Shown: positions 18,370-27,682, counted from the stretch's first letter. The stretch: DNA of 64,000 bases from Microbacterium testaceum (GCF_020781835.1 NZ_JAJGNJ010000002.1:186001-250000), one strand, 5' to 3'. Program-made: numbers and translations. Notes: a model not told the origin generated them from the sequence alone.

Positions 18370-19245
18370 CTACAGGCTGTCCGCGGGCACCGAGAAGGTG
18401 TCGCAGGCGTTCACGCCTCCCGCGCGACCGGCGTCGAACCACCGCTGACGCTGCTCGCTCGACCCGTGGGTCCAGCTCTCGGGATTCACGGCCCCGCCCG
18501 ACTCGGCCTGGATGTGATCGTCGCCGACGGATGCCGCCGCGGCCAGCGCATCCGTGATCTGCTGCGACGTGGGCCGCTCGAGGTACGGCGTGCCGTTCTC
18601 GTCCACCTGGTCCTCGGCGTCGGCGACCCAGGCGCCGGCGAAGCAGTCCGCCTGCAGCTCGGTGCGCACGCCGTTGCTCGCCGGCCCGGTCCCGTTGTTC
18701 GGGTGCTGGTCCATGACGCCGATGAGGTTCTGCACGTGGTGGCCGTACTCGTGCGCGAGGACGTACAGCTGCGCGAGCGGACCCGCGGTGGTGTCGAACT
18801 GCTCGCGCAGCAGCGCGAAGAAGGTCGGGTCGACGTACACCGTCTCCTCGGGTGGGCAGTAGAACGGCCCGGTCGCGTTGGATGCCGTCCCGCACTGCGT
18901 CGAGGTCGAGCCGTCGACGATGATCAGCTGCGGCTCGCGGTACCCCTCGACGGTCTGCGCCCAGAACTGGTCGATGTTCAGCGATGCGGCCGCGAGCCGG
19001 CAGTCGTCGTTGCGGTTGGCATCCTGTCCCGTCTCGCAGTTGGCGATGCGCTCACCGCCGGTCTGGGGTTCGGCGGGCGCCCCGCCCTCGCCGAGGAGCC
19101 CGGTCAGATCGGTGCCGGTGAACAGCGAGATCAGCAGCACGGCGATCGCGCCGAGGCCGACGGCGCCACCGCCGACGGCGGCCACCGTGCCACCGCGGCG
19201 TTTCGCGGAGTTCCCGCCGACACGGGCGTTGTCGTTGAACGTCAC
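18370..19245 (-). CDS. Neutral zinc metallopeptidase (YpfJ family)
   Basis: 291 aa from GTG 19245. A short basic N-terminus and a membrane helix at about 21-43 anchor the protein. The extracytoplasmic part carries YVLAHEYGHHVQN, with the zinc HExxH at 165-169, and the downstream ELQADCFAGAW glutamate ligand. VDPTFFALLREQFD and the C-terminal HGSSEQRQRWFDAGR are family hallmarks (pfam Zn_peptidase_2). Four cysteines could form disulfides outside the cell. Substrate unknown. The ribosome site is weak. Confidence 0.92.
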   Translation of the reverse strand: MTFNDNARVGGNSAKRRGGTVAAVGGGAVGLGAIAVLLISLFTGTDLTGLLGEGGAPAEPQTGGERIANCETGQDANRNDDCRLAAASLNIDQFWAQTVEGYREPQLIIVDGSTSTQCGTASNATGPFYCPPEETVYVDPTFFALLREQFDTTAGPLAQLYVLAHEYGHHVQNLIGVMDQHPNNGTGPASNGVRTELQADCFAGAWVADAEDQVDENGTPYLERPTSQQITDALAAAASVGDDHIQAESGGAVNPESWTHGSSEQRQRWFDAGRAGGVNACDTFSVPADSL

Positions 19246-19301
19246 GTCCGCGACGGTAGCGGGCGCCGGGCGCGGTGGAAGGGGGGTTGAAACGCGGGGC
19301 G

Positions 19302-19805
19302 TCAGCCGTTCGCGCCCATCGGGTGCGTCGAGATGTCGAAGGTCGCGAACGGGAACGGGTACAGCAGCGAGTAGTTGCTCCAGTCGTCGACCCGGGCCGT
19401 CATGATCGCCCAGTACCCCACCACGAAGGTCACGAGGGTGAGGACGACGATGACCATGCGGGCGTTGTTGATGATGCGCAGAGCGGCGTCGACGGTGTCG
19501 GCGCGACCCAGGATCCGCGTCAACGACGCCAGCACGATCAGGGCGATCGCGGCGTAGACGAGTGGGCTCGCGCTCACCGTGATCGAGCCGCACATCGGCG
19601 TGACATCGGTCGGTTGTCCGTCGGCGTCGAGGAAGCCACCGCTGCCGGTCACACCGCCCGAGCAGCTGCTCATCGAGCCGCGCAGGAACACCGCCAGCAT
19701 CGTCCCCGCGACGACGGACCAGATCAAGAGCGACCGGATGCCGACGATCACCGCCGCCCCCGGAAGCAGCGTGTCGTCGCGTGTCTCGTTCCGTGTGATC
19801 GTCAT
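19302..19805 (-). CDS. Unknown membrane protein, 167 aa
   Basis: Three or four hydrophobic segments (about 22-43, 80-100, 112-135) with a cysteine-containing extracytoplasmic loop (SMSSCSGGV and TPMCGSI) between the first two. I do not recognise a family. The start ATG 19805 follows CCCGGGGAGGCG. It is transcribed in the same direction as the metallopeptidase 57 bp downstream, so they may share a transcript. Confidence 0.7.
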   Translation of the reverse strand: MTITRNETRDDTLLPGAAVIVGIRSLLIWSVVAGTMLAVFLRGSMSSCSGGVTGSGGFLDADGQPTDVTPMCGSITVSASPLVYAAIALIVLASLTRILGRADTVDAALRIINNARMVIVVLTLVTFVVGYWAIMTARVDDWSNYSLLYPFPFATFDISTHPMGANG

Positions 19806-19850
19806 CGTCGCCTCCCCGGGGTTCTCTCCACCCTCACACGGCGAAGCGGA

Positions 19851-21065
19851 TCAGTCCAGGAACTCCCGCGCCGCGACGACGAGGTTCTCCACCCCGCGAT
19901 CGATCGTCGGCTGCATGACCGGGGCGAAGAACGGCGAGTGGTTGGTCGGGATGTCCCGCTCGATCGTGCCGCCGGCCACGGCATCCGCGTAGGTCTGCGG
20001 GTCCACGCCGCCCCAGAACCAGAACACGAGCGGCGCGCCGGATTCGCGGGCGAACCACGACACGTCCTCGCTCCCGGTGAACATGCCGGGGTCGACGACG
20101 CCGGCCTCGCCGAACGTCCGACGGAAGGCCGCGGTCAGGCGGGCCGTGGCATCCGGGTCGTTGATCGTGGGGGGCAGGGTGTGGTCGGTCGTGATGGTCG
20201 GGGTCTGCTCAGCGCCCGAGGCCTCGGCCTCGGCGCGGATGATCCGCTCGACCTTGTTCATGACACGCTCACGGGCGACGTCGTCGGGGTAGCGAAGGCT
20301 GAGTTCGAGCTTCGCCTCGGCGGGGATGATGTTGTTCTTCAAGCCCGCGTGGATCGAGCCGACGGTCACGACGGCGACGTCGCGCGGGTCGACCTCGCGC
20401 GAGACGACGGTCTGCAGACGCATGACGGTAGCGGCGGCCATGACCACGGGGTCGATCGTGGAGTGCGGGCGCGAGCCGTGGCCACCTCGGCCGTGGAGAA
20501 CGACGGTGAGGCCGTCCGACGCCGCCATCTGGGTTCCGGGTCGTACGCCGATGGTGCCGGAGGGGAGTGGGGTCACGTGCTGCCCCAGCACGATGTCGGG
20601 GCGCGGATACCGATCGAGCACGCCGTCGGCGATCATCGCCTGGGATCCTGCGCCGTACTCCTCGGCGGGTTGGAATACCGCGACGACGGTGCCCGACCAT
20701 TCCTCGGTCGTCGCGACGAGGCGTTGGAGCGCGCCGATGAGCGCGGTGACGTGCATGTCGTGCCCGCACGCGTGCATCACGGGGACGGCGTTGCCCGCCG
20801 GATCGGTGCCCCGCGCGGTGCTGGCGTAGGCCAGGCCCGTCTGCTCCTCGACCGGGAGGCCGTCCATGTCGGCGCGCAGCCACACGACGGGGCCGGGGCC
20901 GTTGTCGATCCGCGTCACGACGCCAGTGCGGCCGACGCCCTCTTCGACCTCGAGGCCTAGGTCGGCGAGGTGTCGCGCGATGACGCCCGCGGTCCGCGTC
21001 TCCTGGAATGACAGCTCGGGGTGCGCGTGCAGGTCGGTGTACAGGCTTTCGAGGTCGACGCTCAT
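19851..21065 (-). CDS. M20D-family amidohydrolase (IAA-amino acid hydrolase/aminoacylase type)
   Basis: 404 aa. Metal-binding motifs HACGHDMH (98-105) and QPAEEYGAG (about 131-139), the substrate-site HGRGGHGSRPHSTIDP, and the late histidine in TNHSPFFAP are those of amidohydrolases (AmhX/HipO/IAA hydrolase group) that cleave N-acyl amino acids. Cytoplasmic. Starts at MSVDLESLYTDLHAHPELSF. Substrate cannot be told from sequence. The gene is divergent from the ferredoxin reductase-like gene across repeat A4. Confidence 0.92.
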   Translation of the reverse strand: MSVDLESLYTDLHAHPELSFQETRTAGVIARHLADLGLEVEEGVGRTGVVTRIDNGPGPVVWLRADMDGLPVEEQTGLAYASTARGTDPAGNAVPVMHACGHDMHVTALIGALQRLVATTEEWSGTVVAVFQPAEEYGAGSQAMIADGVLDRYPRPDIVLGQHVTPLPSGTIGVRPGTQMAASDGLTVVLHGRGGHGSRPHSTIDPVVMAAATVMRLQTVVSREVDPRDVAVVTVGSIHAGLKNNIIPAEAKLELSLRYPDDVARERVMNKVERIIRAEAEASGAEQTPTITTDHTLPPTINDPDATARLTAAFRRTFGEAGVVDPGMFTGSEDVSWFARESGAPLVFWFWGGVDPQTYADAVAGGTIERDIPTNHSPFFAPVMQPTIDRGVENLVVAAREFLD

Positions 21066-21143
21066 GCCGTCGAGCCTAGGCGCCGTGCTCGCGCGGTGTG
21101 CCGTGCCGTGTCGTGTCGCGGTCGCCCGGTCCCCCGCCTCCCA

Positions 21144-21196
21144 CTGTCCAAGACACGCCGCATGTGCCCCGCGCCGTGCGGCGTGTCTTGGACGTT
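21144..21196. repeat. Inverted repeat, family A (copy A4)
   Basis: TGTCCAAGACACGCCGCA faces TGCGGCGTGTCTTGGAC around a 14-nt loop (17-bp perfect stem). It lies between two divergent genes, which argues against a terminator role for this copy. Confidence 0.9.
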
Positions 21197-21282
21197 CGAC
21201 GGACGAGGGTGCGGGCGGTACCGGATGCCACGGCGCCTGTCCACCCGTCCCGTGACGCGGGCACGGCCGCAAGGCTGGTCGT

Positions 21283-22476
21283 ATGGCCACGACACACTTC
21301 GACTACCTCATCGTCGGCGGCGGAATGGTCGCCGACACCGCTGCCCGCGGCATCCGCGAGATCGATACGGCCGGGTCGATCGGCATCCTGAGCGATGACG
21401 TTGACGAGCCGTACACGCGTCCGGCGCTCAGCAAGAAGCTGTGGACCGACGACGACTTCCCGTGGGAGAAGGTGCCGCTCGGCACCGCCGCCGACACCGG
21501 CGCCGAGATCCGACTGCGCACGCGGGCGACCGCGATCCGTCCCGAGGCGCACGAAGTGGATGCCGCGGGCGAGACGTTCTCGTACGGCAAGCTCCTCCTC
21601 GCGACCGGCGGGCATCCGGTGCCGCTCCCGATCGAGGACCGCTCGAACGGCGAGCGGGCGCTGACCTTCCGCACCGCCGCGGACTACCGCCGCCTGCGCG
21701 CGCTGTCGACCGAGGTCGACCGCATCGCCGTGGTCGGCGGCGGGTACATCGGCTCCGAGCTCGCCGCCGCACTCGTCCAGAACGGCGTCGACACCGTGCT
21801 GATCCACACGGGCGCGGTGCTCGGCGACGCGGTGTTCCCGCCCGCGCTCGCCGAGCGTTTCGAGGCGCTGTTCCGCGAGGCGGGCGTCGAGATCGTCGCG
21901 GGTTCGGAAGTCGTGGGCGGGACGGCGGATGCCACGGGCGTGCGGCTCGCACTCAAGAACGGTGACGTGGTGCGCGCCGACGCCGTCGTCAGCGGCCTCG
22001 GCATCGAGATCGCGACGGACCTCGCCGACGCCGCGGGGCTGCGGGTCGAGGATGGCATCGTCGTCGACGCGCAGCTGCGCACCTCGGCCGACGACGTGTG
22101 GGCCGCCGGCGACATCGCGAGCTACCCCGACCGGATCCTCGGACGCCGCCGCGTCGAGCACGTCGACAACGCCAACGAGATGGGCCGTGCGGTCGGCCGC
22201 AACCTCGCGGGCGCCGCTGAGCCGTACACGCACACGCCGTACTACTACTCGGCGGTGTTCGGCATCCGGTACGAGGCGGTCGGCACCCTCGACTCCTCGC
22301 TCGAAACCGTCGAGGACTGGATCGACACCGACCGCGGCGTCATCTATTACCTCGACGCCGACCGCGTGGTCGGCGTGCTGCTGTGGAACGTCGAGGACGC
22401 TCGCGACGCCGCCCGTGCCGTGCTGGCCGAGGCCGACACCCTGACCCGCGACGCCCTGGTGGGCCGCATCCGCTGA
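21283..22476 (+). CDS. FAD-dependent pyridine nucleotide-disulfide oxidoreductase (ferredoxin reductase-like)
   Basis: 397 aa. N-terminal FAD Rossmann motif VGGGMVADTAARGI (12-25), the SKKLW substrate loop, NAD-binding AVVGGGYIGSELAAAL (about 149-164) and the second FAD contact VWAAGDIASYPDRILGRRRVEHVDNA. This layout is that of rubredoxin/ferredoxin reductases and AIF-like proteins. It lacks a redox-active CxxxxC, as expected for that branch. Likely partner ferredoxin or oxygenase not in the window. AAGG precedes the ATG. Confidence 0.88.
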   Translation: MATTHFDYLIVGGGMVADTAARGIREIDTAGSIGILSDDVDEPYTRPALSKKLWTDDDFPWEKVPLGTAADTGAEIRLRTRATAIRPEAHEVDAAGETFSYGKLLLATGGHPVPLPIEDRSNGERALTFRTAADYRRLRALSTEVDRIAVVGGGYIGSELAAALVQNGVDTVLIHTGAVLGDAVFPPALAERFEALFREAGVEIVAGSEVVGGTADATGVRLALKNGDVVRADAVVSGLGIEIATDLADAAGLRVEDGIVVDAQLRTSADDVWAAGDIASYPDRILGRRRVEHVDNANEMGRAVGRNLAGAAEPYTHTPYYYSAVFGIRYEAVGTLDSSLETVEDWIDTDRGVIYYLDADRVVGVLLWNVEDARDAARAVLAEADTLTRDALVGRIR

Positions 22477-22486
22477 CGGCGCCGCG

Positions 22487-22556
22487 CACAACTCCTGCCG
22501 TGCGGGGCTGCCGAGGCGCTGTTGCGGCCCGCCTGCTGCGGTGTGCAGGAGTTGTG
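22487..22556. repeat. Inverted repeat, family D (copy D1)
   Basis: Arms CACAACTCCTGC and GCAGGAGTTGTG are perfect reverse complements, separated by 46 bp. It starts 10 bp after the oxidoreductase stop, between convergent genes. Confidence 0.85.
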
Positions 22557-22592
22557 CGCGTCATCCCGGCGTCTCCCGTGCGCGCGATCCGG

Positions 22593-22663
22593 CGCAGGAC
22601 TCCGGCGGTACGGCGTCCTGCCGCCGCGTCTGGCCGTAGGGGCCGCGGAGTGCAGGAGTTGTG
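22593..22663. repeat. Inverted repeat, family D (copy D2)
   Basis: A decayed left arm GCAGGACTCCGGC and an intact right arm TGCAGGAGTTGTG, following D1 in tandem. Confidence 0.7.
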
Positions 22664-22692
22664 ACGGGATGCCAGGGGTCGGCCCCGCGCGT

Positions 22693-23712
22693 TCAGCCCG
22701 GCGCCGCCGTCGACCCGCGCTCGAGCAGGGCGAAGGGCAGCGTGCCGCGGCGCGTGGCGGGCTCGGCGCCGTCGAGCTCGGCGAGCACGGCTTCGGCCGC
22801 CCGCTCGCCCTGGCCGCGCGCGAACTGGTCGACGGTGGTCAGGCCGAACCAGCGGCCCAGGTCGTTGCCGTCGACCCCGATGATCGACACGTCCTCGGGG
22901 ACGCGCAGCCCGGCCTCGCGGGCGGCGAGCACGGCGCCGATCGCCATCTCGTCCGACGCCGCGAAGATCGCGGTCGGGCGCTCTCCGGCGTCGAGGAGGC
23001 GTCGAGCCGCGGCCGACCCACCCTCGATCGTGAAATCCCCCGCTTCGAAGAGGGGCACCGCGCCGCTGGCATCCATCTCCTCGGCGAAGCCGCGGCGACG
23101 TAGGGCCGGCACCGACGACACGGCATCGGTCGTCGCGTCGGCGCCGATGTGCGCGATCCGGCGGTGACCCAGGTCGAGCAGATGCCGCGTAGCGAGGCGC
23201 CCGACGGCGAGGTCGTCGACGGTGAGGGTCGTGAGCAGCGGAGTGGGCCCCGCGATCGCCACGATCGGGATGCCGAGCCCTCGCAGCAGCGTCGACTCGG
23301 CGGCATCCAGCTCGAGGGCGATCGTGATCACCCCGTCGATGCGGCGGCGGCGCAGGTGGTCGTCGAACACGCGGCGGCGTTCCGCGCGCTCGCCGCTGAC
23401 GCTGTACAGCGTGATGTCGTAGCCGCGGCGCACGAGCGCGTCGGAGATCCCGGCGAGCACGGTGCTGAAGAACCAGCGGTCGAGGAACGGCACGACGACG
23501 CCGATCGCCCGCGTGCGCCCGGTCGCGAGCGCCGACGCGGCCGCCGACACGACGTACCCGAGCTCGTCGGCCGCCGCCTGCACACGATCGCGCGTGCGCG
23601 ACGACACGGGCCCGCGCCCGCTGAGGGCCCGCGAGACCGTGGCCGTCGACACGCCCGCCCGGCGGGCGACCTCGTCGATGCCGACCACGGTCTCGCGGAT
23701 CCCGGATGCCAC
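22693..23712 (-). CDS. LacI-family repressor of the glucosidase gene
   Basis: 339 aa from GTG 23712, three bases after the glucosidase stop. N-terminal LacI helix-turn-helix VGIDEVARRAGVSTATVSRA (about 10-30) and hinge region, then a periplasmic-binding-protein-like sugar domain ending FALLERGSTAAPG. RTRAIGVVVPFLDRWFFSTV and IIGVDGNDLGRWFGLTTVDQ are family landmarks. Co-transcribed with the GH13 gene, and the classic LacI-type palindrome TGCAAGCGCTTGCA sits at that operon's promoter, so autoregulation and control of the glucosidase by a glucoside or maltose-like sugar is the simplest reading. Confidence 0.93.
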   Translation of the reverse strand: MASGIRETVVGIDEVARRAGVSTATVSRALSGRGPVSSRTRDRVQAAADELGYVVSAAASALATGRTRAIGVVVPFLDRWFFSTVLAGISDALVRRGYDITLYSVSGERAERRRVFDDHLRRRRIDGVITIALELDAAESTLLRGLGIPIVAIAGPTPLLTTLTVDDLAVGRLATRHLLDLGHRRIAHIGADATTDAVSSVPALRRRGFAEEMDASGAVPLFEAGDFTIEGGSAAARRLLDAGERPTAIFAASDEMAIGAVLAAREAGLRVPEDVSIIGVDGNDLGRWFGLTTVDQFARGQGERAAEAVLAELDGAEPATRRGTLPFALLERGSTAAPG

Positions 23713-23715
23713 GGC

Positions 23716-25395
23716 TCAGGCCGCGGCGATCCAGACGGTCGTGTCCGTGGGGAGCGAGGCGCCGTCGAGCGGACCGCTCGCGACGACGACATCGCCCGCC
23801 GGCAGCGCCACCGCGGTGTCGCCGAGGTTCGCGATCACGGTGATCGGACCGTTGCGGAACGCCACGACATCGTCGCCGAACCCCTCGAGCCACTCCAGCG
23901 TCCCGGCGCCGAGGCCGTGGGCACGGCGCTCGGCGAGCAGCGAACGGTAGAGCGACAGCGTGGATGCCGGGTCGTCGCGCTGCACGTCACGGGCGAACTC
24001 GGCCCACTCGGCGGGCTGCGGCAGCCAGGCGGCGCCGGTGTCGTTGAAGCCGTAGGCGGGAGCGTCGGCGCTCCAGGGGATCGGGACGCGGCAGCCGTCG
24101 CGACCGTAGCGCTCGCCGTTGGTCCGGAACCACGTCGGGTCTTGGCGTGCGTCGTCGGGCAGGTCGATCACCTCGGGGAGCCCCAGCTCCTCGCCCTGGT
24201 ACAGGTACGACGAGCCCGGCAGCGCGAGCATGAGCGACGTCGCGGCGCGGGCGCGGCGCAGACCCGTGACCGGGTCGGGCTGGCCGGGGGACTTCGGGCC
24301 GATGCCCGCACCCTGGGGGTTCTCCGCCGTCAGTGCCAGGCGTGACGCGTGGCGCACGACGTCGTGGTTCGATAGCACCCACGTGCTCGGCGCGCCGACC
24401 GCGCCGTAGGCGTCGAGCGACTCGGTGATCACGGCGCGCAGGGCCTCGGCATCCCAGGTCGTCTCGAGATAGTGGAAGTTGAAGGCCTGGTGCATCTCGT
24501 CGGGACGCACCCACAGCGCGGTCTGCGCGACGGTCGGCAGCCACGCCTCGGCGCACAACGCGCGATCGCCGTCGTACTCGGCGAGCACCTCGTGCCAGTC
24601 GCGCCACACCTCGTGCACGCCCGGCTGGCCCCAGTACGGCACGCCGGCGGAGTCGCCGCCCATCGAGCCTCCCTCGGGGTCGGGAGTGAAGTCGGGGAGG
24701 CCCTCGGCCTTGATCAGGCCGTGCGCGACGTCGACGCGGAACCCGTCGACCCCGCGGTCGAGCCAGAACCGCAGGATGTCGCGGAACTCCGCGCGCACCT
24801 CGGGGTTGGTCCAGTCGAAGTCGGGCTGCGACTCGTCGAAGATGTGCAGGTACCACTGGCCCGGGGTGCCGTCGGCCTCGGTGACGCGCTTCCACATGCC
24901 GCCGCCGAAGACCGACTCCCAGTTGTTGGGGGGCAGCTCGCCGTTCTCGCCCTTGCCGTCGCGGAAGATGTACCGGGCCCGCTCGGGGCTGCCGGGCGCG
25001 GCCTTCAGCGCCTCCTGGAACCACACGTGCTGATCGCTGGAGTGGTTCGGCACGAGGTCGACGATCACCCGGATGCCACGCTCGTGCGCTCCCGCCAGCA
25101 TCGCGTCGAAGTCCGCGAGCGTGCCGAAGATCGGGTCGACGTCGCGGTAGTCGGCGACGTCGTACCCCGCGTCCTTCTGCGGCGACCGCTGGAAGGGGCT
25201 GAGCCAGATGGCATCCACCCCCAGCTCGTGCAGGTCGTCGAGGTGCGCGGTGACGCCGGGCAGATCGCCCAGGCCGTCGCCCGAGGCGTCGGCGAAGGAG
25301 CGCGGGTAGATCTGGTAGATGACGGCCGTCCGCCACCACTCCGAGCCGGGAGCGGACTCGAGTTCGGGGCGCGCGTCCTGCTGCGTGAAAGTCAT
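23716..25395 (-). CDS. GH13 alpha-glucosidase (oligo-1,6-glucosidase/maltase type)
   Basis: 559 aa. Catalytic triad Asp222 (GFRVDVAHG), Glu283 (ALCAEAWL) and Asp345 (LSNHDVVRH) in a TIM barrel that begins VIYQIYPRSFADASGDGLGD. The DLVPNHSSDQHVWF loop and QGEELGLPEV are typical of the alpha-glucosidase subfamily. Cytoplasmic; hydrolyses terminal alpha-linked glucose from short sugars, so an ABC or other sugar importer is expected elsewhere. The transcript starts near the operator at 25410. The upstream strand contains a C/G homopolymer-like low-complexity stretch (about 25437-25500). Confidence 0.94.
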   Translation of the reverse strand: MTFTQQDARPELESAPGSEWWRTAVIYQIYPRSFADASGDGLGDLPGVTAHLDDLHELGVDAIWLSPFQRSPQKDAGYDVADYRDVDPIFGTLADFDAMLAGAHERGIRVIVDLVPNHSSDQHVWFQEALKAAPGSPERARYIFRDGKGENGELPPNNWESVFGGGMWKRVTEADGTPGQWYLHIFDESQPDFDWTNPEVRAEFRDILRFWLDRGVDGFRVDVAHGLIKAEGLPDFTPDPEGGSMGGDSAGVPYWGQPGVHEVWRDWHEVLAEYDGDRALCAEAWLPTVAQTALWVRPDEMHQAFNFHYLETTWDAEALRAVITESLDAYGAVGAPSTWVLSNHDVVRHASRLALTAENPQGAGIGPKSPGQPDPVTGLRRARAATSLMLALPGSSYLYQGEELGLPEVIDLPDDARQDPTWFRTNGERYGRDGCRVPIPWSADAPAYGFNDTGAAWLPQPAEWAEFARDVQRDDPASTLSLYRSLLAERRAHGLGAGTLEWLEGFGDDVVAFRNGPITVIANLGDTAVALPAGDVVVASGPLDGASLPTDTTVWIAAA

Positions 25396-25409
25396 GCCGC
25401 CCAGGGTAC

Positions 25410-25423
25410 TGCAAGCGCTTGCA
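25410..25423 (-). promoter_or_regulatory. LacI-family operator upstream of the glucosidase gene
   Basis: Perfect 14-bp palindrome TGCAAGCGCTTGCA with the central CG of LacI/GalR-type sites, ending 14 bp before the glucosidase ATG. It would be bound by the repressor encoded at the end of the same operon. Confidence 0.85.
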
Positions 25424-25436
25424 GGAGCGTGATCCC

Positions 25437-25501
25437 GCGCCCCGCCCCCGCCCGCGCCCGCGCCCCCGCCCCGCCCCCCGCCCCGCCCCGCGCCCCGCCC
25501 C
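25437..25501. repeat. Low-complexity GC stretch (CCCCG/CCCGC)n
   Basis: About 65 bp of interleaved CGCCC and CCGCG units between the LacI operator and repeat A5, with no coding signal. Confidence 0.85.
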
Positions 25502-25511
25502 CTGGATCGGC

Positions 25512-25567
25512 GAGTGTCCAAGACACGCCGCATCGCGCGCGCCACATGCGGCGTGTCTTGGACACTC
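25512..25567. repeat. Inverted repeat, family A (copy A5), 22-bp perfect stem
   Basis: The best-preserved copy: 22-bp arms starting GAGTGTCCAAGACACGCC, a 12-nt loop (CGCGCGCGCCAC) and no mismatch. It lies between divergent genes (glucosidase and apt). Confidence 0.95.
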
Positions 25568-25611
25568 GGTCGCGGAGGGCGGGGGCGCGGGGCCGCGATT
25601 AGTCTGGGACC

Positions 25612-26136
25612 GTGCCCGACGCCTCCGCCCTCGCCCGTGCCGAATCGCTGATCGGCAGCATCCCCGACTACCCCGAGCCGGGGATCGTGTTCCGCGACAT
25701 CACGCCCCTGCTCGCGGATGCCGCGGCCCTGCGCATCACGATCGACGCGCTGCTCCAGCCCTTCGCGGGCCGGTTCGACGTCGTCGCCGGCATCGAGGCG
25801 CGTGGGTTCCTCCTCGCCGGAGCCGCGGCCGTCGCGGCGGGCGTCGGTCTCGTGCCCATCCGTAAGGCCGGGAAGCTGCCGCGGCCCGCGGCATCCGTCT
25901 CTTACGCGCTGGAGTACGGCACCGCCGAGATCGAGATGCACGACGACATCGCCGACGGCACGCGCGTCCTGCTGCTCGACGACGTGCTCGCGACGGGCGG
26001 GACCCTCGAGGCCGGGCGCGCGCTCGTCGCCCGCCTCGGCGGCGAGGTCACCGGTACAGCGGTGCTGCTCGAGATCGACGCCCTCGGCGGCCGCGAGCTG
26101 CTCGGCGGCGACGTGCACACGGTCTTCCACGCCTGA
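25612..26136 (+). CDS. apt: Adenine phosphoribosyltransferase
   Basis: 174 aa from GTG 25612. The start IPDYPEPGIVFRDITPLLAD, the VVAGIEARGFLLAGAAA segment and PRPP-binding VLLLDDVLATGGTLEAG are those of APT, which converts adenine and PRPP to AMP (purine salvage). Normal length. In most actinobacteria apt lies between secF and relA; here it stands alone between repeats, next to the purine-degradation island. No recognisable promoter elements besides the hairpin A5. Confidence 0.95.
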   Translation: MPDASALARAESLIGSIPDYPEPGIVFRDITPLLADAAALRITIDALLQPFAGRFDVVAGIEARGFLLAGAAAVAAGVGLVPIRKAGKLPRPAASVSYALEYGTAEIEMHDDIADGTRVLLLDDVLATGGTLEAGRALVARLGGEVTGTAVLLEIDALGGRELLGGDVHTVFHA

Positions 26137-26184
26137 GTCGCGGGTAGGCGGAGCCCCCGCCCCCCGCCCGTCGCGCCGGTCCCG

Positions 26185-26272
26185 GTGCCGCGCTCCGGAG
26201 TGGAGCGGGTTGTGCGCCGGATTTGCCGGCGGCGGGTCGGGCGATGCGGCGGTTTCTCCGGAGTCCGGCACC
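26185..26272. repeat. Inverted repeat, family B (copy B4)
   Basis: GTGCCGCGCTCCGGAG faces CTCCGGAGTCCGGCAC. Its 56-bp loop is nearly the same as that of B5. Confidence 0.88.
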
Positions 26273-26358
26273 GAGCCACCGGGGCCCTGTCCCGCCGCCC
26301 GCGCCCTTTGCCGCACCGCGTCGCCCCCGCCCGTCGCGCCGATACGGCGCGCATCCCG

Positions 26359-26445
26359 GCGCCGCGCTCCGGAGTAGAGCGGGTTGTGCGCCGGACTTAC
26401 CGGCCGCGGGTCGGGCGATGCGGCGGTTTCTCCGGAGCCCGGCAC
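26359..26445. repeat. Inverted repeat, family B (copy B5)
   Basis: GGCGCCGCGCTCCGGAG faces CTCCGGAGCCCGGCAC. Together B4 and B5 fill the 352-bp gap 26137-26488 between the convergent apt and hpxO genes; no gene is seen there. Confidence 0.88.
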
Positions 26446-26488
26446 AGAGCCACCGGGGCCCTGTCCCGCCACCCGCGGCAACCCGGCG

Positions 26489-27673
26489 TCAGCGCATCAC
26501 GCTCGCGCCGAGCTCCACGGGGCTGCCCTCGATGTTGCCGACGATGCCGCGGATCACGGCGGTGCCGTCCTCGCGACGCAGGCCGTCGTACCAGGCCTGA
26601 GTGGCCTCGACGTCGAAGGCGTGCGTCTCGTGCGCGCGCTTGCGGGCCCTCAGCACGAGGTCGCCGGCGCGCTCGGTGCGGATGCGTTCGTACCGCTTCA
26701 GCGAGTCCTCGACGCCGAGCGTCGTCGTGGCGAACACGATGCCGAGCGCGAAGCTGTCCTCCAGCGCCGAGCAGGCGCCCTGCCCGATGTCCGGGGCGGT
26801 GTTGTGCGCGGCATCCCCGAGGATCGCGACGCGCCCGCGCACCCACGTGTGGAACGGATCGATGTCCCAGATCTCGACGCGGTTCAGCGAGGCGTCGGGG
26901 TCGATGGCATCCAGGAGCGCCCGGACACCCGGCGCGCCCCACGACCCGAATGCGTCCTCGAGCGCGGCCACGCGGTCCTCGAGCACGCCCGAGGGCCCGG
27001 GCACGTCGACGAAGAAGTAGAACCGGTCGCCGGCGACGGGCATGACGGCGCAGCGCTTGCCGTCGCCGACGTAGGTCGTCCACTGGTGCGGCGGGCCGAT
27101 CCGCGGGTCGGCGGCGACGAGGCCGTTGTAGTTCACGTATCCGGAGTAGCGACGTTCGGGACGGATGCCGGTGGGCTCGGTGACGTAGTCCCGCACGAGC
27201 GAACGTGCCCCGTCGGCGCCGATGAGCAGGTCGCCGGTGTCGGTCGAGCCGTCGGCGAAGGTCGCGGTGACGGTGTCGCCGTCGTCGGAGACCTCGACGA
27301 GCTGCATCCCGAGGTGGATGCGGTCGAGGCCGACGGCATCCATCATCAGCGCCTGCAGGTCGGCGCGCGCCACGGGATAGGGCCGCTGGCCGGTCTGGGA
27401 GGTGACGGATGCCAGGCTGAACCGGCACATCTCCTCGCCGGTGTGGCCGTCGTAGTAGGCCATGTCGTCCATCTGGCCGCCGAGGGCCGCGACCTGGGGA
27501 CCGAGCCCGAGCCAATTCAGGACCTTCACGCCGTTCGACCACAGCGACAGCGCGGCGCCGACGGGCCGGTTCTCGCGCATCCGGTCGTAGACGACGACCT
27601 CGTGGCCGAGCTTCTGCAGGGCCAGGGCGGCGGAGGTGCCGCCGATGCCCGCTCCGATGACGATGACCTTCAT
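26489..27673 (-). CDS. hpxO: FAD-dependent urate hydroxylase (HpxO type)
   Basis: 394 aa flavoprotein monooxygenase. N-terminal FAD motif MKVIVIGAGIGGTSAAL (GxGxxG at 7-12), ARADLQ, the DG fingerprint LIGADGARSLVRDYV, and GDAAHNTAPDIGQGACSALED. PVGAALSLWSNGVKVL, RRYSGYVNYNGLV and the C-terminal RKRAHETHAFDVEATQAWYD follow Klebsiella HpxO closely. It oxidises urate to 5-hydroxyisourate using NAD(P)H, in place of cofactor-free uricase. Last gene of the uraD-uraH-hpxO operon; 9 bp after uraH. Confidence 0.93.
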   Translation of the reverse strand: MKVIVIGAGIGGTSAALALQKLGHEVVVYDRMRENRPVGAALSLWSNGVKVLNWLGLGPQVAALGGQMDDMAYYDGHTGEEMCRFSLASVTSQTGQRPYPVARADLQALMMDAVGLDRIHLGMQLVEVSDDGDTVTATFADGSTDTGDLLIGADGARSLVRDYVTEPTGIRPERRYSGYVNYNGLVAADPRIGPPHQWTTYVGDGKRCAVMPVAGDRFYFFVDVPGPSGVLEDRVAALEDAFGSWGAPGVRALLDAIDPDASLNRVEIWDIDPFHTWVRGRVAILGDAAHNTAPDIGQGACSALEDSFALGIVFATTTLGVEDSLKRYERIRTERAGDLVLRARKRAHETHAFDVEATQAWYDGLRREDGTAVIRGIVGNIEGSPVELGASVMR

Positions 27674-27682
27674 GGCTCCTCC